A stretch of 64,000 nucleotides of DNA from DALYDD01 sp031973395 (GTDB taxonomy: Bacteria; Patescibacteriota; Minisyncoccia; Phycocordibacterales; CAIZLB01): contig DALYDD010000001.1 in assembly GCA_031973395.1 (NCBI GenBank), positions 19,918 to 83,917 on the forward strand. Direction: 5' to 3'. Below, piece after piece: positions 25,105-33,802 of the stretch (positions are counted from its first letter, which is position 1; every line of letters begins with the position of its first letter). The translations under genes and the position numbers were made by a program. The notes under the pieces were generated by a model. It was not told the DNA's origin, searched no databases, and saw nothing but the letters and a program-made list of their open reading frames with translations.

Positions 25105-25803
25105 TTATTGATTGACACATGCTGGATATGGACTGAAAACATTCTCCACATGAATTTGTCCGGTAGATTCAACTACAATCGCTCGACAGTTATTGCCCGC
25201 CAAAGTATTTACCACGATATAAGCCGGACCTTTGACAATCGGCGGGTTGGTATTTACCACAAACGAAGCCTCTGGATTAGGTCGCTTGAACAAAATACTT
25301 AATTCAGTCTTAGCGGTATCAGCAGTGCTTGTGCAGGGATGCCCTGCACCCGGAGCATGGGCGGCACAAATTGCCACAATCTTACTTCCGTTTTGTTTCT
25401 GAAAATCATACGTCGCAAATGTTTCTGCACCGAGATCATATGTCTTGTCATCATCTTTATCATTAAACAAAACCAATTGCTCGGGATTATTCATATTTAC
25501 ATAAATACCGAAACCGCCTTTGAAGTCATTTGGATTCCCTGCCCCTATTTCCGCACGCACACCAATACCATAGGCCTGGGCCTCACGAATAGCTAGAGCA
25601 ATCTCATATGCAAGATTAGTAATCAGAATATTATTGCTCAATTCTTTTTGATTCCACAAAGCCACAGACATGATAACTGTGAATATTCCGATCACAACAA
25701 TCAATTCCACAATAGTGAAGCCCCTCTTGAGATTTGTGAGAATATTCTTCACTTTAAATAGATTCTTTATACACATAATAGGAAAACATTCAACGCTGTT
25801 CAA
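25105..25803 (-). CDS. Minor pilin, FimT/GspH-like
   Basis: 232 aa. The leader (about 28 residues, or shorter if translation starts at MCIKNLFK) precedes a canonical motif KRGFTIVELIVVIGIFTVIM. The domain after the helix starts LSNNILITNLAYEIALAIREAQAYGIGV, typical of the GspH/FimT family, where this helix leads into the beta sheet. The gene starts 6 bp after pilD and is followed by pilW-, pilV- and pilX-like genes. Confidence 0.8.
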   Translation of the reverse strand: MNSVECFPIMCIKNLFKVKNILTNLKRGFTIVELIVVIGIFTVIMSVALWNQKELSNNILITNLAYEIALAIREAQAYGIGVRAEIGAGNPNDFKGGFGIYVNMNNPEQLVLFNDKDDDKTYDLGAETFATYDFQKQNGSKIVAICAAHAPGAGHPCTSTADTAKTELSILFKRPNPEASFVVNTNPPIVKGPAYIVVNTLAGNNCRAIVVESTGQIHVENVFSPYPACVNQ

Positions 25804-25809
25804 ATTCGA

Positions 25810-26745
25810 TCAAACACTGAATATAAACAAATTATACCCTAAAACATAGACAGTGAGGAGGCCTAAAATGAGAAAAGGTGCAAAAGGTACCTCGCTTTTG
25901 AAATTGAGATTTGGAATATAACCTTTGCGGATGAGATATTTACCATAAGGAGAGCGACTAAACACATAAAAGAGATACAGAGCAGCAAAAACGATGAGGG
26001 CATAATAATGAATAAAATAAGCGCTGAGTGCTGCTGTTGTTGCGATAATAGTCAGTCGGCGCAGATGAGAAGTTTCTGGTCTACAAATAAGTATGAGGAT
26101 TGAAAAGAGTGCCCCAAACCAGAACCCAAAAATGATAGCTGTTCCCCCGGCCGAGAGCCCGAGCATCCAGCCAATTCCTAAAGCTAATTTTGCATCTCCC
26201 AACCCCATCCATGTGCCACGAGACAAGAGCCAAATCAAGTAAAAAGGCAAAGCGAGGATAATCCCAGCCAATATTACCCACCAACTAAGGGCACCTATGA
26301 TGATTTGTGAGATTAAAGCCAGTAATGCGAATAAAAATACCGCAGGATCCGGAATAATTTTATGTCGGATATCATATGCTGTCATTGCAACCAAAAGTGA
26401 AACTATGGCACAGTCGACAACCATCTTTATTGCGATAATCAATGCATTATGCTGAATGAGAGGTGCATTATGCCAATATACAAAGACGAATAAACAAGCC
26501 GTCGCGACTTCTACCAAAATATACTGTACAGAAATCTTTGACTTGCACGTTCGACACCGGCCACCAAAACACAAATAACTAAGAGCCGGGATTAGATCAA
26601 GTCCACGCAGGGTTCTCCCACAAGAAAAACATTGTGATCTGCCCCCTAAACCTTTGCCTGTATTGTACCTAAGGATGACAACATTCAGAAAACTACCGAT
26701 AATCAAGCCAAGAATAGCAAAAAAGATGATAAGGAATATATCCAT
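25810..26745 (-). CDS. pilD: Prepilin peptidase / N-methyltransferase
   Basis: 311 aa, aspartic peptidase family A24. The N-terminal domain begins LIIGSFLNVVILRY and carries two CxxC pairs (CFSCGRTLRG and CRTCKSKISV) that bind zinc. The membrane-embedded catalytic aspartates lie in MTAYDIRHKIIPD and GLGDAKLALGIGWMLG. About eight hydrophobic segments are present. It cleaves leaders from the pilins encoded on both sides and methylates the new N-terminus. It sits between the major pilin genes and the minor-pilin block. Confidence 0.95.
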   Translation of the reverse strand: MDIFLIIFFAILGLIIGSFLNVVILRYNTGKGLGGRSQCFSCGRTLRGLDLIPALSYLCFGGRCRTCKSKISVQYILVEVATACLFVFVYWHNAPLIQHNALIIAIKMVVDCAIVSLLVAMTAYDIRHKIIPDPAVFLFALLALISQIIIGALSWWVILAGIILALPFYLIWLLSRGTWMGLGDAKLALGIGWMLGLSAGGTAIIFGFWFGALFSILILICRPETSHLRRLTIIATTAALSAYFIHYYALIVFAALYLFYVFSRSPYGKYLIRKGYIPNLNFKSEVPFAPFLILGLLTVYVLGYNLFIFSV

Positions 26746-26787
26746 ACAGTGTTATTATACCGAAAGCCTGCCGAATACCAAAGAAAA

Positions 26788-27270
26788 CTAGTTACAACGA
26801 CTGGTAGTCAAATTAATAATCGTTGCCTGTGCTGCCCCCGTACTATCAACACACCAAGCAGAACTATCTCCTAGAGTTGCTGAAAAAGCCCAACTAGTTG
26901 CAGAAATGGCACAACTTGTTGATGCAGTAGAACCGACTTTTGTGTTGATCGAGGTTATGGCATTTCTCAAGGAACCTGTGACTGAAGTTGAACCGAATAG
27001 ATTTGTTGTTGTAGCAGTGCCACATTTTGACGTCGCCCCGTAATCTGCCGTGTGAACTGGTCCATACGATGAGCCATTGTTTGCATAAAATAATTCAGCC
27101 TGACCGCGCATAGATGACATTGTTGATTTAATTGAAGCACTATCCCCTCTTTTTCTTGAAGTACCAAGTGAGGCCATTACAATTGCAGCTAACAAACCGA
27201 TTAGCGCGATAACTACGAGAAGTTCAAGTAAAGTGAAACCTGAAACTTTTTTATTATTTTTTATGAACAT
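26788..27270 (-). CDS. Type IV pilin
   Basis: 160 aa. Prepilin motif KVSGFTLLELLVVIALIGLL, then AAIVMASLGTSRKRGDSASIKSTMSS. The globular domain carries a C-terminal disulfide candidate (WCVDSTGA with the final SRCN) and a second pair (SKCGTAT, TSCAISA). It is related to the pilin encoded at 27396-27845 (shared MRGQAELFYANNGSSYGP-type block), so the two are tandem paralogues. Which one is the major subunit is unclear. Confidence 0.9.
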   Translation of the reverse strand: MFIKNNKKVSGFTLLELLVVIALIGLLAAIVMASLGTSRKRGDSASIKSTMSSMRGQAELFYANNGSSYGPVHTADYGATSKCGTATTTNLFGSTSVTGSLRNAITSINTKVGSTASTSCAISATSWAFSATLGDSSAWCVDSTGAAQATIINLTTSRCN

Positions 27271-27340
27271 ATCTTTGATTATACACCAAGCAATTTCTAT
27301 GACTAGATATTATTCAAAATGCCTGTGTACAAATTATGAA

Positions 27341-27380
27341 AAAATAAAACAGCGCACCGTTAAGTGCACTGTTTTATTTT
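27341..27380. terminator. Bidirectional terminator between the two pilin genes
   Basis: AAAATAAAACAGCGCAC, CGTTAA, GTGCACTGTTTTATTTT: one mismatch in a 17-bp stem. On the minus strand it follows the first pilin gene and ends in TTTTTTC. It is an ordinary local terminator and a useful reference for the terminator-loop elements. Confidence 0.85.
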
Positions 27381-27395
27381 CAGACTAAACTGAAA

Positions 27396-27845
27396 CTAGT
27401 TACAAGCAGCAACTGATGTTACAAAACTTGAAGTTGAAAGGGCATTTCCTTTACTATCAACACAGAAGTGAGTTGATGAACCTGAAGGCATTGGAGATGA
27501 CACCGCCCATGCAGTCGCATTTGAGTGACATGAAAGACTCATACCTGTTCCGTTCTGAGATTCAGCACCTGCAATCAATGTAGTCAAAGCAGTCGAAGTT
27601 GTAGCTCCGAAGAGGTGGTTACCAGATGTACAGACTGATGCAGTCGGACCATATGAGTTACCGTTACCCGAATAATACAATTCTGCCTGCGCTCGCATGT
27701 TTGAGAGCGTTGCCTGAACCGCCGCATCCTGACCCTTTGTTCGAGCTGAAGTAAGGGATGCCAAGACAACAGATGAGAGAATACCGATGATGGCGATAAC
27801 CACCAAAAGTTCAATCAATGTAAAACCTTTCTGTAATTTTTTCAT
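27396..27845 (-). CDS. Type IV major pilin (probable)
   Basis: 149 aa. Short leader MKKLQKG, then FTLIELLVVIAIIGILSSVV, the canonical N-methylated helix. It continues TSARTKGQDAAVQATLSNMR and AQAELYYSGNGNSYGP. Cysteines are at SVCTSGN, LSCHSNA, HFCVDSKG and the C-terminal AACN. Its own strong promoter (extended -10 at 27934-27939), a long leader and its own terminator suggest high expression, as for a main pilin subunit. Confidence 0.92.
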   Translation of the reverse strand: MKKLQKGFTLIELLVVIAIIGILSSVVLASLTSARTKGQDAAVQATLSNMRAQAELYYSGNGNSYGPTASVCTSGNHLFGATTSTALTTLIAGAESQNGTGMSLSCHSNATAWAVSSPMPSGSSTHFCVDSKGNALSTSSFVTSVAACN

Positions 27846-27933
27846 TTTTATAAATTTATAATTAACGTTAATCTAAAATTCTAATTTTCTAATCAAACCT
27901 ACTGATCTCTAAAGATCCCCGTAAGGTTGTCTA

Positions 27934-27942
27934 ATTATAGCA
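27934..27942 (-). promoter_or_regulatory. Extended -10 promoter of the major pilin
   Basis: On the minus strand TGCTATAAT (TG-N-TATAAT) lies about 88 bp before the pilin ATG. The leader contains a small hairpin GATCT TTAG AGATC. No clear -35 is needed with an extended -10. Confidence 0.6.
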
Positions 27943-28070
27943 GTTAGATTGCATAATGGATTAAAGTTAAAAATATTCTTGTGGATAAATAAATCATTCT
28001 AAATATAAAACCTCTTAGAACCTTGCGGAGAAGCTTGGCTTCGAGCAGGAGCAGTATTTTTAGCAAAGAG

Positions 28071-28163
28071 AAAAATAAAAACAACCTCTTCGTGCTGTCC
28101 TCGGTTTCGATAAAGGTTACTTAATCGACCTGCGGAGGCACTTCAGAGGTTGTTTTTATTTTT
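28071..28163. repeat. Terminator-loop element, copy 3
   Basis: An outer 19-bp stem (AAAAATAAAAACAACCTCT, 28071-28089, with 28145-28163) encloses the conserved core in minus-strand sense: GAAGTGCCTCCGCAGGTCGAT, loop TAAGTAACCTTT, then ATCGAAACCGAGGACAGCAC. It reaches the first base of the pilC stop codon. The outer stem with A and T runs looks like an ordinary bidirectional terminator. The stretch 27950-28070 between the pilin promoter and this element shows nothing recognisable. Confidence 0.75.
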
Positions 28164-29368
28164 TAGAAGCTGGCAGAAATATTGTAAATAGGAATCAAAA
28201 CTGATGCGAGGAGAACACCTACTCCCAAACCAAGAAGCACGATCATGGCAGGTTCAATCAAATCAACCAAAGTGTCTACGGCCTGCATTACTTCTCGCTG
28301 ATAGAATTTCGCCAATGTCTTCAAAATATTTCCGAGTTCACCGGATTCTTCACCAATTTTCATCATTTGAATCATGATACCTGGAATTTCGGGATACTTT
28401 GACATCGCATCAGAGAGCGACATACCACCTTTTACATCATCGAGACTTTTTATAATAATATCTTCGAAAATTTTATTATCAACAACGGTCGAAGTGAGCT
28501 CCATCGATTTGATGACAGGGACACCGCTCGAAAGCATGGTATTGAAGTTATCTGCAATACGTGAGAGGTATAGTTTTCTAAACAAATTTCCAATATAAGG
28601 GAAATGGATCTTGAAGCTCGAAATAGCGTATTTACCTTGGTCTGTAAAGCTATATCTCCAGAGAACGAAGCCGAGACCAATCAAGACAATGAGCATTGGA
28701 ACCCACCAATTAACCATGAAATTACTGAGACCGATAACGATTTTTGTATAGATCGGTATTTCTTGTCCACCATCGACGAGAATCTTGCTGATCTTTGGAA
28801 TAACCACGGTAAGCATAAGGGTCATCACCGCAACGAAGGTAAAGATAACGAAGGCGGGATAGATCAAAGAGTTCTTTACCTTGCTCGTAACCTCGTAGTT
28901 TCGATCCAAATAATCTGCAAGAAATTGGAATGTCTCATCGAGTTTTCCGGATTCTTCTCCGGCTTTGACCATATTCACATAGAAGTTTGAAAAAACTTTT
29001 GGATGCTTTGCAAGCGCCGCTGAAATCGCACTACCCCCTTGGATATCATCAGAAACTTGTGTCAAAACTATACGAAGAGGCTTATTTTCAGCTTCAGTTG
29101 AGAGTAGGCGAAAAATTCGAAGCGCCGATACCTGAGAAGAAAACAAAGTGGCCATCTGTCTCGAGAGAATCACCACATCCTTCTGCTTTACTCGCTGAAA
29201 AAGCCCAAGATCTTTGTTCAAAATCCCCACATCATCTGCAGGATGGATTGAGACCAATGTTAGATTTCTACGCTGAAGCGAGTTAACAGCAATATCTATA
29301 GTTTGTGCATCAATAGACCCATCTTCTTGGACACCGGACTGATTAACGACTTTATATTTGAATAACAT
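28163..29368 (-). CDS. pilC: Type IV pilus inner-membrane platform protein
   Basis: 401 aa, normal length. Two GspF domains: the first with VILSRQMATLFSSQVSALRI and KAGEESGKLDETFQFLADYL, the second with SRIADNFNTMLSSGVPVIKS and KIGEESGELGNILKTLAKFY. Three membrane segments are visible (about 168-192, 217-240 and 372-395). PilC couples the PilB and PilT motors to pilin insertion. It is 13 bp downstream of pilT, and the operon appears to end here with a terminator-loop element. Confidence 0.96.
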   Translation of the reverse strand: MLFKYKVVNQSGVQEDGSIDAQTIDIAVNSLQRRNLTLVSIHPADDVGILNKDLGLFQRVKQKDVVILSRQMATLFSSQVSALRIFRLLSTEAENKPLRIVLTQVSDDIQGGSAISAALAKHPKVFSNFYVNMVKAGEESGKLDETFQFLADYLDRNYEVTSKVKNSLIYPAFVIFTFVAVMTLMLTVVIPKISKILVDGGQEIPIYTKIVIGLSNFMVNWWVPMLIVLIGLGFVLWRYSFTDQGKYAISSFKIHFPYIGNLFRKLYLSRIADNFNTMLSSGVPVIKSMELTSTVVDNKIFEDIIIKSLDDVKGGMSLSDAMSKYPEIPGIMIQMMKIGEESGELGNILKTLAKFYQREVMQAVDTLVDLIEPAMIVLLGLGVGVLLASVLIPIYNISASF

Positions 29369-29381
29369 AGGTATACAGAAA

Positions 29382-30455
29382 TTATATCAAACGTTCGAGC
29401 ACTTTTGGATTAAGAGATCGCTGGTAAGCATTTTCGATACTAATCTCCCCTCTGCGGACGAGATCAGCCAGACAACGATTCATGTCTATCATACCCTCGG
29501 CAATACCTGTCTCAATCACTGTATTGATTTCATGTGTCCTTTTTTCACGAATCAAGTTTCCAACCGCGGCATTGGCGACAAGTAATTCATATGCAGGAAT
29601 CTGGCCGCCAGAAATACGTGGGACAAGTCTTTGTGAAAAGATTCCAGACAAAGCACTAGCAAGCTGTACGCGGATCTGGTCCTGTTGATTTGCAGGGAAT
29701 GTATCAATAATACGATCAATGGTCTGGGCCGCAGAGTTTGTATGAAGCGTAGAGAAGACCAAGTGGCCAGTTTCTGCAGCTGTAATAGCGGCCGCCATTG
29801 TTTCGTGATTACGCATCTCACCCACCAAGATCACATTCACATCTTGTCGCAAAGCTTCAACCAAAGCATTTTCAAATGTATTAGTGTCGATACCGATTTC
29901 TCGTTGATCAATAATACTTTTCTTTTGTTCATATAGATATTCAACAGGATCCTCAATCGTGACAATATGTTCTGATCTCTCCTGATTGATGAGCTCAATG
30001 AGCGCTGCAAGCGTCGTAGTCTTTCCTTGTCCCACCGGACCAACCACCAAAAAGAACCCTTGCTTCTTTCGGGCAAAAGATTCGAGAGCGGCAGGTAAAC
30101 CTAAATCAGTTACATTTTTAATCTGTTTTGGAATAAGTCGAAGGGCTACACCGAAACTTCCTTGCTGAATAAATGCATTACCTCGAAAACGAGCAAGGTC
30201 TTTGAATTGATATGAAAAATCATGTTCTTTGGACGATATAAACTTCTCAAGACCCGTGTCTCCAATTAAATATCTGAGCATTCCTTCAATATCTTGGTGC
30301 GTAAGCGGGGCTTTTTTTACCAAAGGCAAAAGCATACCAGAGGTTCTAATGGTTGGATGACGGCCTTCTGATAAGTGAAGGTCGGAGGCACCCTCTTTGT
30401 ACACAGTGTCTAACAATTCTTCGATAAGTGTTTTGTAATCTGTTTTTTCGCTCAT
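29382..30455 (-). CDS. pilT: Pilus retraction ATPase
   Basis: 357 aa, normal length. N-terminal domain SDLHLSEGRHPTIRTSGMLL; Walker A GPVGQGKTTTLAALI; Asp box TIEDPVEYLYE; Walker B VILVGEMRNHETM (Arg and Glu fingers); His box TGHLVFSTLHTNSAAQTIDR. The canonical PilT Walker A reads GPTGSGKS; here it is GPVGQGKT. It powers pilus retraction, linked to twitching and DNA uptake. A CheY-like gene precedes it and pilC follows at 13 bp. Confidence 0.94.
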   Translation of the reverse strand: MSEKTDYKTLIEELLDTVYKEGASDLHLSEGRHPTIRTSGMLLPLVKKAPLTHQDIEGMLRYLIGDTGLEKFISSKEHDFSYQFKDLARFRGNAFIQQGSFGVALRLIPKQIKNVTDLGLPAALESFARKKQGFFLVVGPVGQGKTTTLAALIELINQERSEHIVTIEDPVEYLYEQKKSIIDQREIGIDTNTFENALVEALRQDVNVILVGEMRNHETMAAAITAAETGHLVFSTLHTNSAAQTIDRIIDTFPANQQDQIRVQLASALSGIFSQRLVPRISGGQIPAYELLVANAAVGNLIREKRTHEINTVIETGIAEGMIDMNRCLADLVRRGEISIENAYQRSLNPKVLERLI

Positions 30456-30491
30456 GTGATTTTGTACTATTATTTATTTCTTCTATTTATA

Positions 30492-30899
30492 TTATGCCCG
30501 CATGCCATGATGCTTATTAGCAAGCATTCGCAAAACCTCGGTCACGACTTCAGACGGAATAGTTGTAGCTTTTACAATATACCCATCAATACCGAGCCGC
30601 TTGGCTTTTTCTATATCGCTCGATTGTCCTTGATTACTCAAAATCAAAACAGTGGCGTTTTTGGCAAGATCAAGTTTGCGCATATTTTCGAGCATTTCCA
30701 AACCGTCCATAATAGGCATGACAATATCAAGGACGATCGCATCCGGTACTAATCCACCCTTCAATAGATCGAGAGCGTATTTGCCGTCCCCTGCTGTATT
30801 AACCTCAAAATGCTCTTTTTGGAACTTGATTGAATACATGTTCAAAAGAAACTTATCGTCATCTACAATGAGAATTTTGTATGGTGCACCTTCAGTCAT
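30492..30899 (-). CDS. CheY-like single-domain response regulator in pilus operon
   Basis: A 135-aa receiver-only protein. Acidic triad KILIVDDDKFL, phosphoacceptor Asp in AIVLDIVMPIMDG, Thr/Ser switch in VLILSNQGQ and the conserved Lys in GYIVKATTI. It lies between pilB and pilT with gaps of 36 and 64 bp, so it probably tunes motor choice or pilus activity, as PilG/PilH do in twitching bacteria. No histidine kinase lies close by. Confidence 0.9.
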   Translation of the reverse strand: MTEGAPYKILIVDDDKFLLNMYSIKFQKEHFEVNTAGDGKYALDLLKGGLVPDAIVLDIVMPIMDGLEMLENMRKLDLAKNATVLILSNQGQSSDIEKAKRLGIDGYIVKATTIPSEVVTEVLRMLANKHHGMRA

Positions 30900-30963
30900 A
30901 TATATTGTTCTTTAGGCTAAGTGTATCATAACCCCGGGCAATTATCCGCAAGGAGCCTGTTGA

Positions 30964-32682
30964 TTACACCTTATTGATTTCTTCGAATGGAATTTCTTTT
31001 CGAAGAGCCTTGATCATGGCATCTTCTTTCATACTAATCATACCTTTTTCGCGCAATAACTTACCGATAGCCACTTCTGTCGGTTCTTTAAGGATGATCT
31101 TTTCGAGGTCTTTATCCATTTCATATGTTTCCAGTACCGCTTGTCGACCCTTGATACCTTTTGGACATTCAGGGATCGGATTGACGCGATACATTTCATT
31201 ACCTTGTGGAATTTCAGATCGGAATTGCTCTGGTAAATCAGCAAACTGCTTATCAATCATCATTTTAATACTGTCATCAACTGGAACAGTCTTTACAGCA
31301 GGCTCATATGCTTTACCTACCAGTCGCTGACCCATACCGAGAATCAAAGTTGGCGCAATCAAATAAGGGTCGATGCCCATATCTACAAGTCGAGGAATAA
31401 TACCGATTGAAGAATTGGTGTGAATAGTTGAAAGTACAAGGTGACCTGTCAAAGCGGCTTGGATAGCAAGCTGTGCTGTTTCTTTATCTCGGATCTCTCC
31501 CACCATGATGATATCTGGGTCTTGTCGCAATGTTGTACGCAAACCAGTTGCAAAAGTGTATCCAATTTCTGGATGAATCTGCGACTGACTCACGCCCTCC
31601 ATCACATATTCAATCGGGTCTTCGAGTGACAATACATTTTGTTCATTTCTATTGATTTCCTGCATCATGGCATAAAGCGTCGTGGTCTTTCCTGAACCAG
31701 TAGGACCAGAGATCAAGATCAAACCATATGGTCGAGCCAATGCACGCTGAATCATTTCGAGGTTTCTTGGAGAGAATCCGAGCTTGTCGAGCTTTTGCAC
31801 ACTTTTGTCTGGATCAAGGATTCGCATTACCACTTTTTCTCCCCAATTTGTAGGAAAAGTAGAAACACGAAAATCGATTTTACGAGCATCGATACGAGCA
31901 GAGAAACGTCCGTCTTGCGGCTTTCTCTTTTCATCCAATTTCATATTAGAAAGAATCTTGATACGAGCAACCACCGCATCATGCACTTTTGCGGGCAAAA
32001 CGATACTGGTATTCAAAATACCGTCTACTCGAAAACGAATACGAACCTTGTCTCTTTGCGGTTCAACGTGAATATCGGATACATCACCCTCGATGGCATA
32101 CCGAAGCATGGTGGCTACAATTTTTGTAACCGGCGCATCCTCGATAATATTTGGATTATTGATGCCTTTATTTTGTTCTGGACCTTCGCGAGTAATCTCC
32201 ACATCGGCTGCAGCAAATTCACTCTCGAGATCAGTCAGGGCTTTGTTCACTTCTCCGCCTAGACCTTTGTAATATCCAAGTGCTCGATTGAAATCATCTT
32301 CTGAAATAATGAAAACTTTGAACGGTAGATTTATCTTTGAGGAAATAAAGTTCAGTGCATCTCGCGCCTCGATACTGTCCGGATCTACCACACCCACTTC
32401 GAGCACGCCGTCTTTGACAGCAAGTGGAATAAATTTATAGTGCACAGCCGATTCCTCGGGGATATATTTGAGAACATCAAAAGGAATGTCTCTCTCGCCG
32501 AGAGTTTTGGTTGGAACCTGAAGATATTCGCTTTTGGCTTTGGCAATCTGATCTGCGGTAATACCTCGCTCTCGCAAGATTTCTTCTATAGGGCGGCCTG
32601 CAGCCAGAGATTCTTGCGTAATAAAACTCGCATCATCCTTGGTGATGACATTCTGACGCGAAAGGACATCGAGAAAACTCAT
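30964..32682 (-). CDS. pilB: Pilus assembly ATPase
   Basis: 572 aa. GspE N-terminal domain (residues 1-140), then SDIHVEPQRDKVRIRFRVDG, Walker A ISGPTGSGKTTTLYAMM, Asp box LEDPIEYVMEGV, Walker B DIIMVGEIRDKETAQLA and His box GHLVLSTIHTNSSIG. The tetracysteine zinc motif found before GYKGR in most PilB proteins is absent: the region reads NPIPECPKGIKGRQAVLETY with one Cys. It drives pilus extension. Confidence 0.95.
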   Translation of the reverse strand: MSFLDVLSRQNVITKDDASFITQESLAAGRPIEEILRERGITADQIAKAKSEYLQVPTKTLGERDIPFDVLKYIPEESAVHYKFIPLAVKDGVLEVGVVDPDSIEARDALNFISSKINLPFKVFIISEDDFNRALGYYKGLGGEVNKALTDLESEFAAADVEITREGPEQNKGINNPNIIEDAPVTKIVATMLRYAIEGDVSDIHVEPQRDKVRIRFRVDGILNTSIVLPAKVHDAVVARIKILSNMKLDEKRKPQDGRFSARIDARKIDFRVSTFPTNWGEKVVMRILDPDKSVQKLDKLGFSPRNLEMIQRALARPYGLILISGPTGSGKTTTLYAMMQEINRNEQNVLSLEDPIEYVMEGVSQSQIHPEIGYTFATGLRTTLRQDPDIIMVGEIRDKETAQLAIQAALTGHLVLSTIHTNSSIGIIPRLVDMGIDPYLIAPTLILGMGQRLVGKAYEPAVKTVPVDDSIKMMIDKQFADLPEQFRSEIPQGNEMYRVNPIPECPKGIKGRQAVLETYEMDKDLEKIILKEPTEVAIGKLLREKGMISMKEDAMIKALRKEIPFEEINKV

Positions 32683-32745
32683 ACTTATATTTTACACTAA
32701 ATAATCGTAGCTGCGAATGCCAGATAAAGAAAAACCTGTTTAAAA

Positions 32746-33219
32746 TTAACGTCGTGGAGTTGTGCCCCGAGCTGGTGTAGTTGTTGCTGGTGTCGAAGTC
32801 GCAGAGGTTGTCGTCGCAGATGTAGGGACAAAATTACGAGAAGATGTAGGATTACCGCGCAATACAATATCTTCTGGGAAGAGAATATTATCCACGCCAA
32901 TATCCAAGAATGGGTTTGGACGACCAACATCTCTTTCGCCCAAAGGTCGACTCTGGTCTACCAACTCTCGATATATAGGATCCTGGAAGAAACCAGAATC
33001 AAATTTAATATTTTGGATGGCGAGCAATTGCAATACAAAGGCTGCACCAGGATCATCCGCAGCAACACCTCCGGAAGCCGGATCAACGATGGTTTTTTCA
33101 AGTCCAGATCCGCTTGTAGGAGTACTCGGCTTTTTTACCATTCCATAACCAAAGAAAACAAGTATGATGACAATTGCCCCTATGAACAAACCTTTGTGAT
33201 GTGAAAAGAATGATCCCAT
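32746..33219 (-). CDS. Anchored pilus-cluster protein at the PilP position
   Basis: 157 aa. One N-terminal anchor (residues 10-26, LFIGAIVIILVFFGYGM), a conserved-looking middle (GAAFVLQLLAIQNIKFDSGF, then FFQDPIYRELVDQSRPLGER) and a low-complexity Thr/Ala/Pro tail (SATTTSATSTPATTTPARGT). It lies 5 bp after pilO and 63 bp before pilB. PilP is encoded at this position in other bacteria, but no sequence similarity to PilP is visible to me; function is inferred from context only. Confidence 0.65.
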   Translation of the reverse strand: MGSFFSHHKGLFIGAIVIILVFFGYGMVKKPSTPTSGSGLEKTIVDPASGGVAADDPGAAFVLQLLAIQNIKFDSGFFQDPIYRELVDQSRPLGERDVGRPNPFLDIGVDNILFPEDIVLRGNPTSSRNFVPTSATTTSATSTPATTTPARGTTPRR

Positions 33220-33224
33220 AAATT

Positions 33225-33797
33225 TTATTTAAGCCAGTAGGTTTGTATAGTAACACTGAAGTTCGATCGACCAGTTTTAGCGTCAGGTGCAGCAAATGTA
33301 ATGCTCGTCACATCTACGAGACGCAAACTTCGCTCGAGTGTCTGAACGAAATCGATAAATTTCTCGTAAGTGGTATTAACACTAAATGACATTTTGAGGG
33401 ATCCAAATTTCTTATTATCAGGACCAATATCTACACCCCCAGATCCCGAGCCAGCCGTTGGAGCAGCAGTAGTTCCTCCTCCGCCAATACTCGGATTCAA
33501 AAGTTCCATGCCTTTGTCCCGAGCAATATTATTGAGTTCGATAATGAGGCCAATATTTTCCACACTGTCAGGAACCATTTTGGTGATGCGATTCAGATCT
33601 ACATCGCTAATATTATTTCGCTCAATCGCCAATTTATCTCGAATATCGCGAAGTTGATTAGCCTTCTTCAAAGCATCTGTGATTCGCGCCAATGATGCAT
33701 TATTATTCTTGGCTTCCTGGTAGGTAGGATTTGTAAAAAATACAAAACTTCCGATTGAAGCGATGAGGAAAAGAATTGGAAGGAAAATTCTGGTCAT
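33225..33797 (-). CDS. pilO: Type IV pilus alignment protein PilO-like
   Basis: 190 aa. N-terminal anchor (LPILLFLIASIG-type, residues 5-22), a coiled coil (NASLARITDALKKANQLRDI, up to about residue 75), then the ferredoxin-like domain ending LKMSFSVNTTYEKFIDFVQT and LRLVDVTSITF, typical of PilO. PilO dimerises with PilN across the periplasm. It is 5 bp downstream of the pilN-like gene. Confidence 0.85.
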   Translation of the reverse strand: MTRIFLPILFLIASIGSFVFFTNPTYQEAKNNNASLARITDALKKANQLRDIRDKLAIERNNISDVDLNRITKMVPDSVENIGLIIELNNIARDKGMELLNPSIGGGGTTAAPTAGSGSGGVDIGPDNKKFGSLKMSFSVNTTYEKFIDFVQTLERSLRLVDVTSITFAAPDAKTGRSNFSVTIQTYWLK

Positions 33798-33802
33798 GAT
33801 AA

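Noticed and set aside
17906..28163. Reading the terminator-loop elements as hammerhead or other known ribozymes
   Set aside because: GAAAC is present but the CUGAUGA core is not, and the other ribozyme consensus motifs I know do not fit in either orientation.
31795..32262. Plus-strand ORF of 155 aa inside pilB
   Set aside because: Lies wholly within a well-conserved ATPase on the other strand and is His/Arg/Ser-rich with no domain.
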